Made by a program: the position numbers and the translations under genes. This document shows, one piece after another, positions 16,965 to 25,080 of a stretch of DNA of 64,000 bases. The stretch is from Asanoa iriomotensis (lineage in GTDB: Bacteria; Actinomycetota; Actinomycetes; Mycobacteriales; Micromonosporaceae). Position 1 is the stretch's first letter. Each line of letters begins with the position of its first letter. The stretch is from NCBI RefSeq assembly GCF_016862515.1, contig NZ_BONC01000031.1:1-64000 (forward strand), written 5' to 3'. The notes below the pieces were generated by a model, which worked only from the letters and a program-made list of their open reading frames with translations, made no database searches and was not told the DNA's origin.

Positions 16965-17243
16965 GTACGTTCTCCCCCCGGCACCGCTGCGGGACGCGCT
17001 TGCCCCGCGTTTCCCATACTCAGGTGATACTTCTACTTACGCTCCGTCAATCGCTGATCTCACCCAGTAGTGGGAAGGCGGTGCGTAAGTGCGGTACAAC
17101 CCCGGCAAAATGCGTATAATGCCGGACTTGCTGTGGTACTGCGCACCGTCCGGCGTCGGGTAGCTCAGACGTCGACTCAGTTCGGTAACGTCGAGCAGTC
17201 CCGTTGAGTGACGGGGCGGGGCGGAGCCGGAGTGGATTGGCCG

Positions 17244-17792
17244 ATGAAACCATCCTCAATGGAGCAAATAGGCACTGGTACGGAGCTCGCGGCTGCGTCG
17301 GGGGAGGACGAAGAGCGGAGGCACGGGGTGACGCTCGATCGGGGTAGCCCGCCCGAAAATTCGGAACCGGATGCCCGAACGGGCGCTTCCACACCCACCC
17401 GCACCCACCGTGGTCGCATCGGCGAGACATTGGACCTGATTCGGGCAAATCCGACCGGACGGATGATCCTCCGCGTATCCGTAGCGATTGCCGGGCTCGC
17501 AGTGGTCGCTCTGGGTATTCTGCTCATACCGCTACCCGGCCCGGGCTGGTTCATCGTGATCGGCGGCCTGGCCATCTGGGCGGTGGAGTTCACGTGGGCC
17601 AAAAAGCTCCTCAACTTCACCCGCCGCAACGTCCGCGCCTGGACATCGTGGATCGGCCGCCAACCGCTGCCGTTACGCTCGGTAATCGGCGTCGTCGGCC
17701 TCATCTTCGTGGCCGCCGTCGTCTGGGCGTCGGTCAAGGTCAGCCTCGACATCGACCTGATCACGGAGACCCGCAACGTCTTCGGCTGGTGA
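17244..17792 (+). CDS. TIGR02611-family membrane protein (PGPGW motif)
   Basis: The 182-aa protein has a charged N-terminal tail of about 65 residues. A first membrane helix then runs into the signature IPLPGPGWFIVIGGLAIW (about residues 88-105). A basic stretch (WAKKLLNFTRRNVRAW) and a final helix around 150-170 follow. The family is conserved in actinobacteria without a known function. ATG at 17244 has GGAG about 10 bases upstream; an in-frame ATG at 17259 is possible. The upstream 17.0-17.2 kb carries a TATAAT-like box (GTATAATGC near 17114) that could be its promoter. Confidence 0.85.
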   Translation: MKPSSMEQIGTGTELAAASGEDEERRHGVTLDRGSPPENSEPDARTGASTPTRTHRGRIGETLDLIRANPTGRMILRVSVAIAGLAVVALGILLIPLPGPGWFIVIGGLAIWAVEFTWAKKLLNFTRRNVRAWTSWIGRQPLPLRSVIGVVGLIFVAAVVWASVKVSLDIDLITETRNVFGW

Positions 17793-17841
17793 GGCCGGTG
17801 TGCACGGCAGTGTCGGGATCAGGTATTGTCGTCCGCGCTGA

Positions 17842-17913
17842 GGGCGATTAGCTCAGCGGGAGAGCGCTTCGTTCACACCGAAGAGGTCACTGGTTCGATC
17901 CCAGTATCGCCCA
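17842..17913 (+). tRNA. tRNA-Val (anticodon CAC)
   Basis: A complete cloverleaf is readable. The acceptor pair is GGGCGAT/ATCGCCC, the D-arm GCTC..GAGC, the anticodon stem CTTCG/CGAAG with loop TTCACAC, and the T-arm contains GGTTCGATCCC. The discriminator base is A at 17913 and no CCA is encoded. The variable loop is short, so it is class I. Confidence 0.96.
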
Positions 17914-17925
17914 CGCGCTTTGGGT

Positions 17926-17957
17926 GCCCCTGTCCGCGGAATGCGACGGACAGGGGC
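17926..17957 (+). terminator. Terminator hairpin downstream of tRNA-Val
   Basis: GCCCCTGTCCG and CGGACAGGGGC form a perfect 11-bp stem with a 10-base loop, starting 12 bases after the tRNA. The following sequence (GCTTGTC) has only a weak T run, as is common in GC-rich actinomycetes. Confidence 0.7.
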
Positions 17958-18306
17958 GCTTGTCATGTTGGCCCCGGGGGCCGAGCCCCCGGGCACCCCC
18001 ACGGGGAGTGGGCGCGGTTTATCCCTTTTGTTGCGGCTGCGGTGTCGGTCGGGGTCGCGGCCGGTGAGCCAGCGGCAAGTCCCGTCGGGCCTTCAGGGGC
18101 GCCTCCACAGAACTGTGAGGCCGGCGGGGGCCGGGCGAGCACGCGACCGGTCCTTCGGCCGGTATCGGCCGGAAGCCGCCGCGTGAAGGAGGCTGACCTC
18201 GGCGGACTTGGCGTTCCAGAACGCCTCGGCGTCGCCTGTGAGCAGCTCGGACGCTGTTTGCGCCGCGTTCCGCCGAGCTTTCGTAGCCCGTCGGTCTCGT
18301 GCGGCC
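17958..18306. other. Gene-free stretch; possible decayed ORF on minus strand
   Basis: No frame here has a start codon, ribosome site and family match together. On the minus strand one frame stays open from the end of the neighbouring kinase gene (18306) to a TGA near 18096. It contains protein-like sequence (AQTASELLTGDAEAFWNAKS) but no start codon. It could be a remnant of a lost gene. I see no RNA gene or clear repeat. Confidence 0.35.
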
Positions 18307-19053
18307 CTACATTCGGGCTCTGAGGACGTCGAACTCGCAGCCCGGTGTGTTCGGGTCGAAGCCGTGTTCGACCAGCCAGCGGGACGCTGTCAGGCTGCGC
18401 CACGACCACCAGCCGTGGATCACGTCGAGGTCCACGTCGGTGCCGTAGCCGGCTACCACGTCGGCAAGGTGCTCCTCGTGTCCGAGCGTCAGGACGGCCA
18501 GGTCGAACAGGGCATCGCCCTGGGCCGCCTCGGACCAGTCGATCACGCCGGTGACCTTGTCACCTTCGACGAACACGTGGGTGATCTGCAGGTCGCCATG
18601 CGTGAACACCGGTGTCCATGGGCGGAGCGCGGCCTCGGCGACCTCGCGGTTGCGGGTGACCAGGTCGGTGGGTAGGACACCGTTCGCGACGAGCCACTCG
18701 CATTCGACATCGAGGCGCGATGCGAGGTCGTCGAGGCGCCGACCCGGCCATGGTGGCAACGGCGCGTCGTGCAGCAGCCGCACGGACGCACCCGCGGCGG
18801 CCCAGGCCGCCGGCGACGCGGGCGACGGTTCGCCGAGACGGCCGAGTGCCCTCCCCGGCACGGCGGCGAGTGCGAGCGCCGGCGGATTCCGCCACAGGAC
18901 CTCCGGAGTCGGGATCGGCGCCAGTGCCATCGCCTCGACCTCGACGTCGATGCGCGTCTGGTCAGCATCGATCTTCACGAACACGTCGCCCACGCGCAGC
19001 GTCGCGCGCTCGTCATGGGCGACGACGACCTGGACCCCTTCCACGTACGCCAT
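18307..19053 (-). CDS. Aminoglycoside phosphotransferase-fold (APH) kinase-like protein
   Basis: The 248-aa protein has the APH fold. VFTHGDLQITHVFV (Brenner motif with catalytic Asp, about residue 155) is followed by KVTGVIDWSEAAQGDALFDL with the metal-binding Asp. The N-lobe strand RVGDVFVKID carries the ATP-site lysine. The fold covers antibiotic kinases and many small-molecule or homoserine-type kinases, so resistance should not be assumed. ATG at 19053 overlaps the end of the WYL gene by 41 bases; another ATG at 19068 extends the overlap. Coupling with the WYL regulator upstream is likely. Confidence 0.8.
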   Translation of the reverse strand: MAYVEGVQVVVAHDERATLRVGDVFVKIDADQTRIDVEVEAMALAPIPTPEVLWRNPPALALAAVPGRALGRLGEPSPASPAAWAAAGASVRLLHDAPLPPWPGRRLDDLASRLDVECEWLVANGVLPTDLVTRNREVAEAALRPWTPVFTHGDLQITHVFVEGDKVTGVIDWSEAAQGDALFDLAVLTLGHEEHLADVVAGYGTDVDLDVIHGWWSWRSLTASRWLVEHGFDPNTPGCEFDVLRARM

Positions 19054-19996
19054 TATGTGGCGCAGCACGCGCCAGTTGTTCGGACAGGGCCACGACTGCC
19101 GCTCTCAGGTCGTCGCCGCCGACGACCTCGAAAAGCATTGGTAGGGCGGCCAGTTGGCGGGCGTACCAGCGTGGGTTGTCGGTCGTGGCTCGCAGGCGGG
19201 TCCGGTCGTCGCCGTCGGCTTCGATGCGGCCCAGGCTGCGCGGCAGCCAGCGGGCCGCCTCGGTGAGCGGTGCGTGGAGCAGCACGTCGACCTCGTGCGT
19301 CCAGTGCTGTGAGAGGTGTTCCTCCAGCGTGCGCAGGGCGTCGAGATCCGGCGGCGGGGTGAAGGTCCGCGGCGTCGACAGCACCGCGGTGACCCGGTCG
19401 ACGCGCAGCACGCGCACGGCGTCGGCCTGGTGCGACCAGGCGAGCAGGTACCAGCGGCTGTGTCGCAGGACGACGGCCCAGGGATCGACGCGCATCGTCC
19501 GCTCCGGGCCGCCGCCGCCGGCCTGGTAGCCGAGTTCCAGCGTCCGCGTCGCCTCGCACGCCGCGATCAGCTCGGTCACGGTCTCGTGGCGAACCGCCGC
19601 GGGCGCCTTCGCGGGGCCGCGCCGCAGCCGGATCGGTTCGGCGACCTGGCGCGGCAAGGCACGGAGGATCTTCGCTAGGCCGCCGCCCACCAGGTCGTCG
19701 GCGTCGGCCGCGCCGGGATGTCCTTCCAGGACCGCCATCACCAAGCCGGTCGCCTCGGCCGCGGTGAGCATCAGCGGCGGGAGCCGCAGTCCCCGGCCGA
19801 TGCGGTAGCCGCCGCGCGGCCCGCTCACCGCGTCGATGGGTACGCCCGCCTCCCGCAGGATCGCGACGTAGCGCCGGGCGGCCCGGTCGCTGACGCCGAG
19901 CCGCCGCCCGAGCCGCTCGGCCGTGATCCCCGGGGTGTTCTGGATCGCCTCCAGCGCCTGCAGCGCCCGCGCGGTCGGGCTGAGATCGTCTCGCAT
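19013..19996 (-). CDS. HTH-WYL (YafY-type) transcriptional regulator
   Basis: The 327-aa protein has an N-terminal HTH (residues about 5-60: ALQALEAIQNTPGITAERL, then GVSDRAARRYVAILREAG). A WYL domain with HSRWYLLAWSHQADAVRVLR is around residue 185, and a C-terminal WCX extension follows. The ATG at 19996 is 43 bases from the divergent DinB gene, and WYL/DinB-family pairs are often neighbours. WYL domains sense ligands or nucleic acid. It probably regulates itself and the DinB gene. Confidence 0.88.
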   Translation of the reverse strand: MRDDLSPTARALQALEAIQNTPGITAERLGRRLGVSDRAARRYVAILREAGVPIDAVSGPRGGYRIGRGLRLPPLMLTAAEATGLVMAVLEGHPGAADADDLVGGGLAKILRALPRQVAEPIRLRRGPAKAPAAVRHETVTELIAACEATRTLELGYQAGGGGPERTMRVDPWAVVLRHSRWYLLAWSHQADAVRVLRVDRVTAVLSTPRTFTPPPDLDALRTLEEHLSQHWTHEVDVLLHAPLTEAARWLPRSLGRIEADGDDRTRLRATTDNPRWYARQLAALPMLFEVVGGDDLRAAVVALSEQLARAAPHNGVRGRGPGRRRP

Positions 19997-20039
19997 CGCG
20001 GAAGTATCTCGTCCGGGATTCGCTCTATCGTCATGACCC

Positions 20040-20594
20040 ATGACGCACGTGACCGAACCACCGGCCGCCGGCAACGAGGTCGACACCCTGCTGGGCGCGC
20101 TCGAACGCCAGCGGGGCTACATCGCCTGGAAGTGCGGCGGCCTGGACGCCGCCGGGCTGCGCACGACCCTGGGACCGTCGACCATCACGCTCGGTGGCCT
20201 GCTCAAGCACCTGGCCGCCGTCGAGGAGCACACGTTCGCGACCAAGCTCTTCGACCGCCCCATGAGCGAGCCCTTCGGCAGCGCCGACTGGACCTCGGAC
20301 CCGGACTGGGAGTGGCACTCGGCCGCGGCAGACGCGCCGGAGACCCTGATGGCGCTCTGGAAAGAGTCGGTGGAGCGATCCCGCGCACTGGTCGCTGAGG
20401 CGCTGGCGGCCGGCGGCCTCGATTACCTCGGCGCGGCCAAGTGGCCCGACGGCCGCCAGGCAAGCCTCCGCCGGCATTTGATCGACATGATCGAGGAGTA
20501 CGCGCGCCACGTGGGCCACGCCGACCTGATCCGCGAGTCGATCGACGGGGTGGTCGGCGAGGACCCCTTGCCCCAGAGCGCAGAGGCTTCCTAG
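20040..20594 (+). CDS. DinB/DUF664-family protein
   Basis: The 184-aa protein belongs to the DinB four-helix-bundle superfamily (DUF664). TITLGGLLKHLAAVEEHTF carries the first metal-ligand His, and a C-terminal ligand is expected in MIEEYARHVGHADLIRESI. Related mycothiol/bacillithiol-dependent enzymes use a His triad around zinc, and these positions are present. The paralogue at 50140-50709 aligns over the full length (TTTIGGLLKHLAAVEDGTF). The gene is divergent from the WYL regulator. Confidence 0.82.
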   Translation: MTHVTEPPAAGNEVDTLLGALERQRGYIAWKCGGLDAAGLRTTLGPSTITLGGLLKHLAAVEEHTFATKLFDRPMSEPFGSADWTSDPDWEWHSAAADAPETLMALWKESVERSRALVAEALAAGGLDYLGAAKWPDGRQASLRRHLIDMIEEYARHVGHADLIRESIDGVVGEDPLPQSAEAS

Positions 20595-20603
20595 GTTGTG
20601 CCG

Positions 20604-20990
20604 ATGGACAAGGTCGCGGTGGACCAGGTGGCCCTGGCCGGCACGGGCATCGCCGGCGTGATCGCGATATCCGCGTCGGAAGGCGCGTACGAGCCGTTCG
20701 ACGCGGTTGCCGGCACCGTCCTGGCGATCGTCCTGATCTCCCTCTACCGCCCGCGCCCGGCACAGACCACAGCCGGCGCCTGGGCGGCAGCGGTCCCCGC
20801 CGCGGCCGTCGGCGCGTTGCTGTTCTGCCTGATCATCTCGCCGCTGGTCGAGTCGATCGTCCCGGACCCATCGACCCAGAACCGGTCCCTGGCGATCAGC
20901 AGCACCCTGTCGATCATCTGGCTCTTCACGGCAGCCGTCGGGGCCACGGTCCTGGCCCACACGGCCCACCGCCCGGCCCCAAGGCCCTAG
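20604..20990 (+). CDS. Four-helix membrane protein of unknown function
   Basis: The 128-aa product contains about four hydrophobic helices (around residues 8-24, 33-50, 58-80 and 98-118). It has few charged residues, apart from a DPSTQNR loop between helices 3 and 4. I do not recognise a family. ATG at 20604 begins 10 bases after the DinB gene ends, so co-transcription is likely. The 3' end overlaps the convergent TetR gene by 4 bases. Confidence 0.6.
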   Translation: MDKVAVDQVALAGTGIAGVIAISASEGAYEPFDAVAGTVLAIVLISLYRPRPAQTTAGAWAAAVPAAAVGALLFCLIISPLVESIVPDPSTQNRSLAISSTLSIIWLFTAAVGATVLAHTAHRPAPRP

Positions 20991-21508
20991 CGTTCGTCAT
21001 CCAACGACGCGAGCGCCTCCGTCAGGATGCGGTCGCTGATCGCGGTGCCCGCGGTCGCCCGGGCCAAGATCAGCGCGCCCACGGCCGTGCTCATCGCCGC
21101 CGCACCGCCGAGCTTGTCCGCCAGGTACTCGACCCCCGTGGCGTAGGTGGCGGCAACGTCGGCGTCGGCGCCGGGCATGTCGCGCGCGAAGCCGGCGACG
21201 GGGCAGCCGTCGCCCGGAGAGTCGCGGTGCTCGGGCGAGAGGTAGTAGTCCAGGAAGCTCCCGCGGCCGGTCTCGTCGATCGCGGCCAGGCGCTCGCCGA
21301 TCTCGGCCAGCCCCCGCAACAACGCCTCGACGGCCAGGGCTTCCTTGGACGTGAACTGTTTGTAGAACCCGCCATGGGTCAGCCCGGCCCCCGCCATCAC
21401 GTCCGCGACGCTGACCTGGGCCACGCCACGCTCGCGGAACAGCCGCGCGGCTGTCTCGACGACCCGCTCGCGGTTCTCCCGCGCCTGTGCCTGCGACACC
21501 CGACTCAT
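20987..21508 (-). CDS. TetR-family regulator
   Basis: The 173-aa protein has the TetR HTH at residues 10-55 (TAARLFRERGVAQVSVADVM, then GAGLTHGGFYKQFTSKEAL). The ligand-binding part is short, with a cysteine-containing DGCPVAGFARD motif. That stretch and the YxxFxSKExL-type helix are typical of regulators of the AcrR/NemR-like subgroup. It is divergent from an amidase gene; GATGATGATTCTCATC lies in the gap as a likely operator. It probably controls itself and the amidase/SnoaL pair. Confidence 0.88.
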   Translation of the reverse strand: MSRVSQAQARENRERVVETAARLFRERGVAQVSVADVMAGAGLTHGGFYKQFTSKEALAVEALLRGLAEIGERLAAIDETGRGSFLDYYLSPEHRDSPGDGCPVAGFARDMPGADADVAATYATGVEYLADKLGGAAAMSTAVGALILARATAGTAISDRILTEALASLDDER

Positions 21509-21521
21509 GCCTTCCAGCTTA

Positions 21522-21537
21522 GATGATGATTCTCATC
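21522..21537. promoter_or_regulatory. Probable TetR operator
   Basis: GATGA-n6-TCATC forms a 16-bp partial palindrome 13 bases upstream of the tetR start and about 100 bases before the amidase start. It is the only clear inverted repeat in this divergent gap. Confidence 0.5.
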
Positions 21538-21637
21538 CAAGTAGCTGCAAGGCTCGGATGACGGCGGTAATCTAAACCGAATGGATCTTCATGCGCGCTG
21601 CTCAACGCGCACCGCGGTCTGAGAGAGGAGCCCCATC

Positions 21638-23047
21638 ATGGTGACCACCGACCTCAACTACCTCGACGCGACCGAGATCGCCGAACTGATCCGCGCCGGG
21701 AGGGTTTCCTCGGTCGAGGTGGTTCAGGCGCACCTGGACCGCATCGAGACCGTGAACCCGAAGACCAATGCCGTGGTCACGCTCGCCGAGGGCGCCCTGG
21801 ACGCCGCGCGGGCGGCCGACGAGCAGCTCGCGGCAGGCGCGGAGGTGGGGCCACTGCACGGCGTGCCCGTCACGGTCAAGGACTCGTTCGACACCGCCGG
21901 GGTGGCCACCCAGCGCGGTTCGCCGATCTTCGCCGGGCGCATCCCGGACACGGACGCCACCGCCGTGGCGCGCCTGAAGCAGGCCGGCGCGATCCTGCTG
22001 GCGAAGACGAACCTGCCGGAGTTCTCGTACTGGATCGAGTCCGACAATCTCCTGACCGGCAGGACGAACAACCCCTGGGACCTCGAGCGGTCGTCGGGCG
22101 GCTCCAGCGGCGGTGAGTCCGCGGCGATCGCTGCGGGGATGTCGCCACTCGGACTCGGGAGCGACCTGTCCATCTCACTGCGCGGCCCGGCGGCCGACAC
22201 CGGCATCGTGGCCCTCAAGGCGACACACGGTCGCGTGCCGATGACCGGGGTCTGGCCTCGGGAGCCGCGCCTAGACTGGCACGCCGGCCCCATGGCCCGC
22301 ACGATCCGCGACCTCGCACTGGCGTACTCGCTGCTGGCCGGTCCGGACGGCGCCGACGGCTTCTCCGACGTCCCGCGCGAGCTCGACACCGGTCTGGGCC
22401 CCGCACCCGACCGCCCCGTCCGCGTCGGCTGGCTCGTCGACTCAGGACTGGGCCCAGTCGACCCCGAGGTCGCGGCAACGGTGCAGGCGGCCGCGGAAAC
22501 CCTGCAAGCAGCGGGAGCCCAGGTCGAGTCCGTGACCATCCCGGCCATGGAGCGGGACAACCCACTGGAGATCTTCACCCGACAGCACGTCATGGAGATG
22601 AAACCGTCGGTCCGGGAGGTCACCGCGGGCCACGAGGACCAGATGTTCACGTACTCCAAGACCTTGCTGGGCTCGCCCGACACCCCGATCGAGGACTACG
22701 TCCAGGCCAAGGAGGGCATCGAGCGGCTCAGGGACGCCTTCACCGCCTATTTCCAGCGGTACGACCTACTGCTGCTCCCGGTGACGACGATCCCGGCCCA
22801 CGCGCACGGACTCGAAAAGATCACCCTGGCCGGCCAGACCCTGGACCCGTTCCACGTGAGCTCGACAACGGTCCCGTTCAACCTGACGGGCCTCCCAGCC
22901 CTGTCAATGCGCTTCGGCACAACCCACGACGGCTTGCCCATCGGCGTGCAACTGGTAGCCAACTGGCACGCGGAGTCAACGATCCTCCACGTCGCCACGC
23001 AACTGGAGTCGATGAGCCCGGTCCGCGACCAGCACCCCGCCATCTGA
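21638..23047 (+). CDS. Amidase-signature family hydrolase
   Basis: The 469-aa protein has the amidase-signature fold with its Ser-cisSer-Lys triad. The Lys lies in HGVPVTVKDSFDTAG, the cis-Ser in RSSGGSSGGESAAIAAG, and the nucleophile in GSDLSISLRGPAADTG. The usual core there is DxGGS; here it is DLSIS, so a normally conserved Gly is Ser. Residues KATHGRVPMTG follow as expected. GGAG precedes the ATG. The gene is headed by a likely TetR-controlled promoter and followed by a SnoaL-like gene 24 bases downstream. The substrate is unknown. Confidence 0.88.
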   Translation: MVTTDLNYLDATEIAELIRAGRVSSVEVVQAHLDRIETVNPKTNAVVTLAEGALDAARAADEQLAAGAEVGPLHGVPVTVKDSFDTAGVATQRGSPIFAGRIPDTDATAVARLKQAGAILLAKTNLPEFSYWIESDNLLTGRTNNPWDLERSSGGSSGGESAAIAAGMSPLGLGSDLSISLRGPAADTGIVALKATHGRVPMTGVWPREPRLDWHAGPMARTIRDLALAYSLLAGPDGADGFSDVPRELDTGLGPAPDRPVRVGWLVDSGLGPVDPEVAATVQAAAETLQAAGAQVESVTIPAMERDNPLEIFTRQHVMEMKPSVREVTAGHEDQMFTYSKTLLGSPDTPIEDYVQAKEGIERLRDAFTAYFQRYDLLLLPVTTIPAHAHGLEKITLAGQTLDPFHVSSTTVPFNLTGLPALSMRFGTTHDGLPIGVQLVANWHAESTILHVATQLESMSPVRDQHPAI

Positions 23048-23071
23048 CGGCCGAAAAGAGAACGAACGACC

Positions 23072-23488
23072 ATGCCCTTCGCCGACATCACGCGCAACGC
23101 GTACACGAAGACCGAAATGACCGACGCGGTCACCCGCCTGTTCCAAAACCAGGACCGAGGCCCGATTCTGCCGATGCTCAGCGACAACGTCGTGCTCACT
23201 CTGCCGGCCACCCTGCCCTACGGCGGCAAGTTCACAGGCAGAACGGCCTTCGACGAGTTCTTCGCAAAGAGCCCAGCCAACAGCCCGGTCTGGAAGTCCT
23301 TCGACATCAAGGTCAACGAAATCATCGCCGCCGACGACCACATCATCGCCCGCCTAACCAACAAGGCCGTACCCACCGCAACCGGCAAGGAAGTGATCTT
23401 CGAAAACCTCTGGCTCTTCAAAGTAGCCAACGGCCGCATCACCAGCGCCCAGCTCTACGCCGACACAGCAGCCGCAACAGGCGCTTAA
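23072..23488 (+). CDS. SnoaL/NTF2-like protein
   Basis: The 138-aa protein has the NTF2-like cone fold. An N-terminal helix is followed by VVLTLPATLPYGGKFTGRTAFDEFF, then FENLWLFKVANGRITSAQLYADT at the end. SnoaL-like proteins include cyclases, hydrolases and ketosteroid isomerases. No decisive catalytic pair can be named here. It lies 24 bases after the amidase gene with a ribosome site (GAAAAGAGAA), so both are probably one transcript. Confidence 0.8.
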   Translation: MPFADITRNAYTKTEMTDAVTRLFQNQDRGPILPMLSDNVVLTLPATLPYGGKFTGRTAFDEFFAKSPANSPVWKSFDIKVNEIIAADDHIIARLTNKAVPTATGKEVIFENLWLFKVANGRITSAQLYADTAAATGA

Positions 23489-23494
23489 ACGGCG

Positions 23495-23932
23495 CCCACA
23501 ACCCGGTCGCCAACATCCGGTCGGCAGCCAGTTCGCAGGCCGACGCGTCACCGTCCGTCTGGACCAGGCCCTGATGCAGATCACTGACCAGGGTGTGTTG
23601 CTGCCCAACCCGCTGTCGCCGACCGACATGGGCCGCATCCGGGACGCCCGCCCGGCCGGACCAACTCCGCGCCGTCTGCCGATCCGCTGCGAGTCGGCTG
23701 GCGTGTCAGCAGCCGCGGTTCGCTCGTCATCGCCGGCCAGAAGATTCATGTCGGCATCCGCCACGCCGGCCGAACCGTCACCGTCGAAGCAGCCGACACC
23801 ACCTACCGCATCTATGACGCAAGCAGCCTCATTTATGAAGTCGCACGCACCACCACCAAACCGATCGCCCGATTCAAAGCCCACAAACCGGAAACACCTC
23901 GGCGCCGGTCCGACGCTGATGTGAGAACGTGA
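23495..23932 (+). pseudogene. Decayed C-terminal fragment of an IS481-type transposase, copy A
   Basis: Only the beta-rich C-terminal tail of a long IS481-family transposase remains. One frame reads HPVGSQFAGRRVTVRLDQAL. After a frameshift near 23672 another reads RVSSRGSLVIAGQKIHVGIR and then TTTKPIARFKAHKPE to a TGA at 23930. These repeated FAGRRVTVRxD and AGQKIxVGxxHAGRTVTV units are what I know from actinobacterial IS481 transposases. The DDE catalytic core and both ends are missing, so it cannot move. Confidence 0.75.
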
Positions 23933-24321
23933 CCTATGTGACCGGACCCAACCCGCCCACCGAACCGCCGAGGCCGACGATGGCCACGATCTTCCCTGAC
24001 GCGACCGCCCGGGTCGCCGGTGTCCTCCGCGAGTTGGGTCATAGCGACCTCGCCGATTCCCTTCCAGCGCAGCATTTCCACGGTCGTTGCCACTGCAAGC
24101 CCGGATGCACATTCGTCTTGACCGCCCCGCCGGGCAGTTCGGGCAGCCTCATGATCTGGCTCGAAGTCTCCGAGGAGACCGTCGGCGAAGTTAGCGTCGA
24201 TCCCGACGGCCAGACAATCACCAACCTCGACATCGGCGATCCCACGACACTCGGGATCCCCCCGACCTGGCTCGAAGATGGCCTCTCGTCTGTCCCCGAA
24301 CGCACAAGGCCGCCAACCTAA
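23929..24321 (+). CDS. Hypothetical protein with CxCxxxC motif
   Basis: The 130-aa frame lies between two transposase remnants. It contains HGRCHCKPGCTFVLTAPPG around residue 54 and a neat strand pattern after it (MIWLEVSEETVGEVSVDPDG). I do not recognise a family. The cysteine cluster could bind a metal. GTG at 23929 overlaps the end of the transposase fragment; GTG 23938 and ATG 23980 are alternatives, and the ATG fits the protein-like part best. Its codon use resembles that of genuine genes here. Confidence 0.5.
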   Translation: MTYVTGPNPPTEPPRPTMATIFPDATARVAGVLRELGHSDLADSLPAQHFHGRCHCKPGCTFVLTAPPGSSGSLMIWLEVSEETVGEVSVDPDGQTITNLDIGDPTTLGIPPTWLEDGLSSVPERTRPPT

Positions 24322-24420
24322 CGAAGATCGTCTAGCCGGAGCTGTTACGGATCATCTGACCCAGATCTGTAACGGATCAGGTGGAGTCCGACATCTGTCG
24401 GCAGCCGGTGCCGGCAGCCG

Positions 24421-24462
24421 GTGGCCGGTGGCTGGTGGCTGGTGGCTGGTGGCTGGTGGCTG
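24421..24462. repeat. 7-bp tandem repeat (GTGGCTG)x6
   Basis: Five exact copies of GTGGCTG follow one GTGGCCG variant, 42 bp in total, inside non-coding sequence between the hypothetical gene and the second transposase remnant. Such runs expand and shrink by slippage. Confidence 0.9.
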
Positions 24463-24465
24463 GTT

Positions 24466-25016
24466 GAGTTCGACCAGGTCGCGCTGGCCCGCACCGGCGG
24501 TCGTCCGGCCGGGCCTTCGCCATTTCCGTCGACACAGCAGGCCGCCCCGGCGTTATAGAGGTCGAACGGACCGTTAACCGCTGCGGCAGCGTCTCTCTCG
24601 GTCAAGACATCCTCCTCGCCGCCGAGAACCTTGGCGGCCGCCGTGTCGGCATCCGCGTCGACGCCACCACTCTGACGTTCTTCGATCAGAAGACCCGTCA
24701 GCCCTTCGCACCCGCCCCAACCCCGCTGACCGGTGAGAAGTCATCCGGCTGCGAGGTGCGCGTCCGGCTGGACCGCCACCCCAAGCGGCCACTGGACGGA
24801 CGCGGGGCCTCCAGCGGATTCGTCATGGTCGTCGGCCAGAAGATCGTCTTGGGCCGAGTGCCCGCGGGCAAGACCGTCAGCATCTACGTCACCGCCGCCA
24901 CCTCACCGTCGAATGCGACGACGGACCGCTTAGGTCCCGACGGACCAACGACCAACCGGTTCGCAGCATCAAAGCCCACCGCTCTCGAAAGCCAGAACAT
25001 CCAGCTCAGACGTGAT
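24466..25016 (+). pseudogene. Decayed C-terminal fragment of a second IS481-type transposase, copy B
   Basis: Pieces in all three frames reconstruct a transposase tail. GGRPAGPSP comes first, then IEVERTVNRCGSVSLGQDIL, LGGRRVGIRVDATTLTFFDQ, GFVMVVGQKIVLGRVPAGK and finally DQPVRSIKAHRSRKPE ending at the TGA at 25014. At least two frameshifts and one in-frame stop are present. It is a different subtype from copy A, so two separate elements decayed here. No catalytic core is left. About 100 bases upstream (24340-24395) a CTGTTACGGATCA/CTGTAACGGATCA direct repeat is visible. Confidence 0.7.
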
Positions 25017-25080
25017 GCCGGCTCGCCGGCCGGCGCTAAGCGCAGCGCCACCCGACGGTCATCGTCGATAGCATGCAGCC

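Noticed and set aside
18307-19053. APH-fold gene as an aminoglycoside resistance determinant
   Set aside because: The fold is shared by many unrelated kinases and the sequence shows nothing specific to antibiotic kinases.
24340-24395. Direct repeat CTGTtACGGATCA / CTGTaACGGATCA as an IS end
   Set aside because: No matching inverted copy or target duplication could be found around it.
24555-24580. AACGGACCGTTAAC, resembling the palindrome family core
   Set aside because: It is part of the transposase remnant codons (VERTVN) and lacks the second arm.
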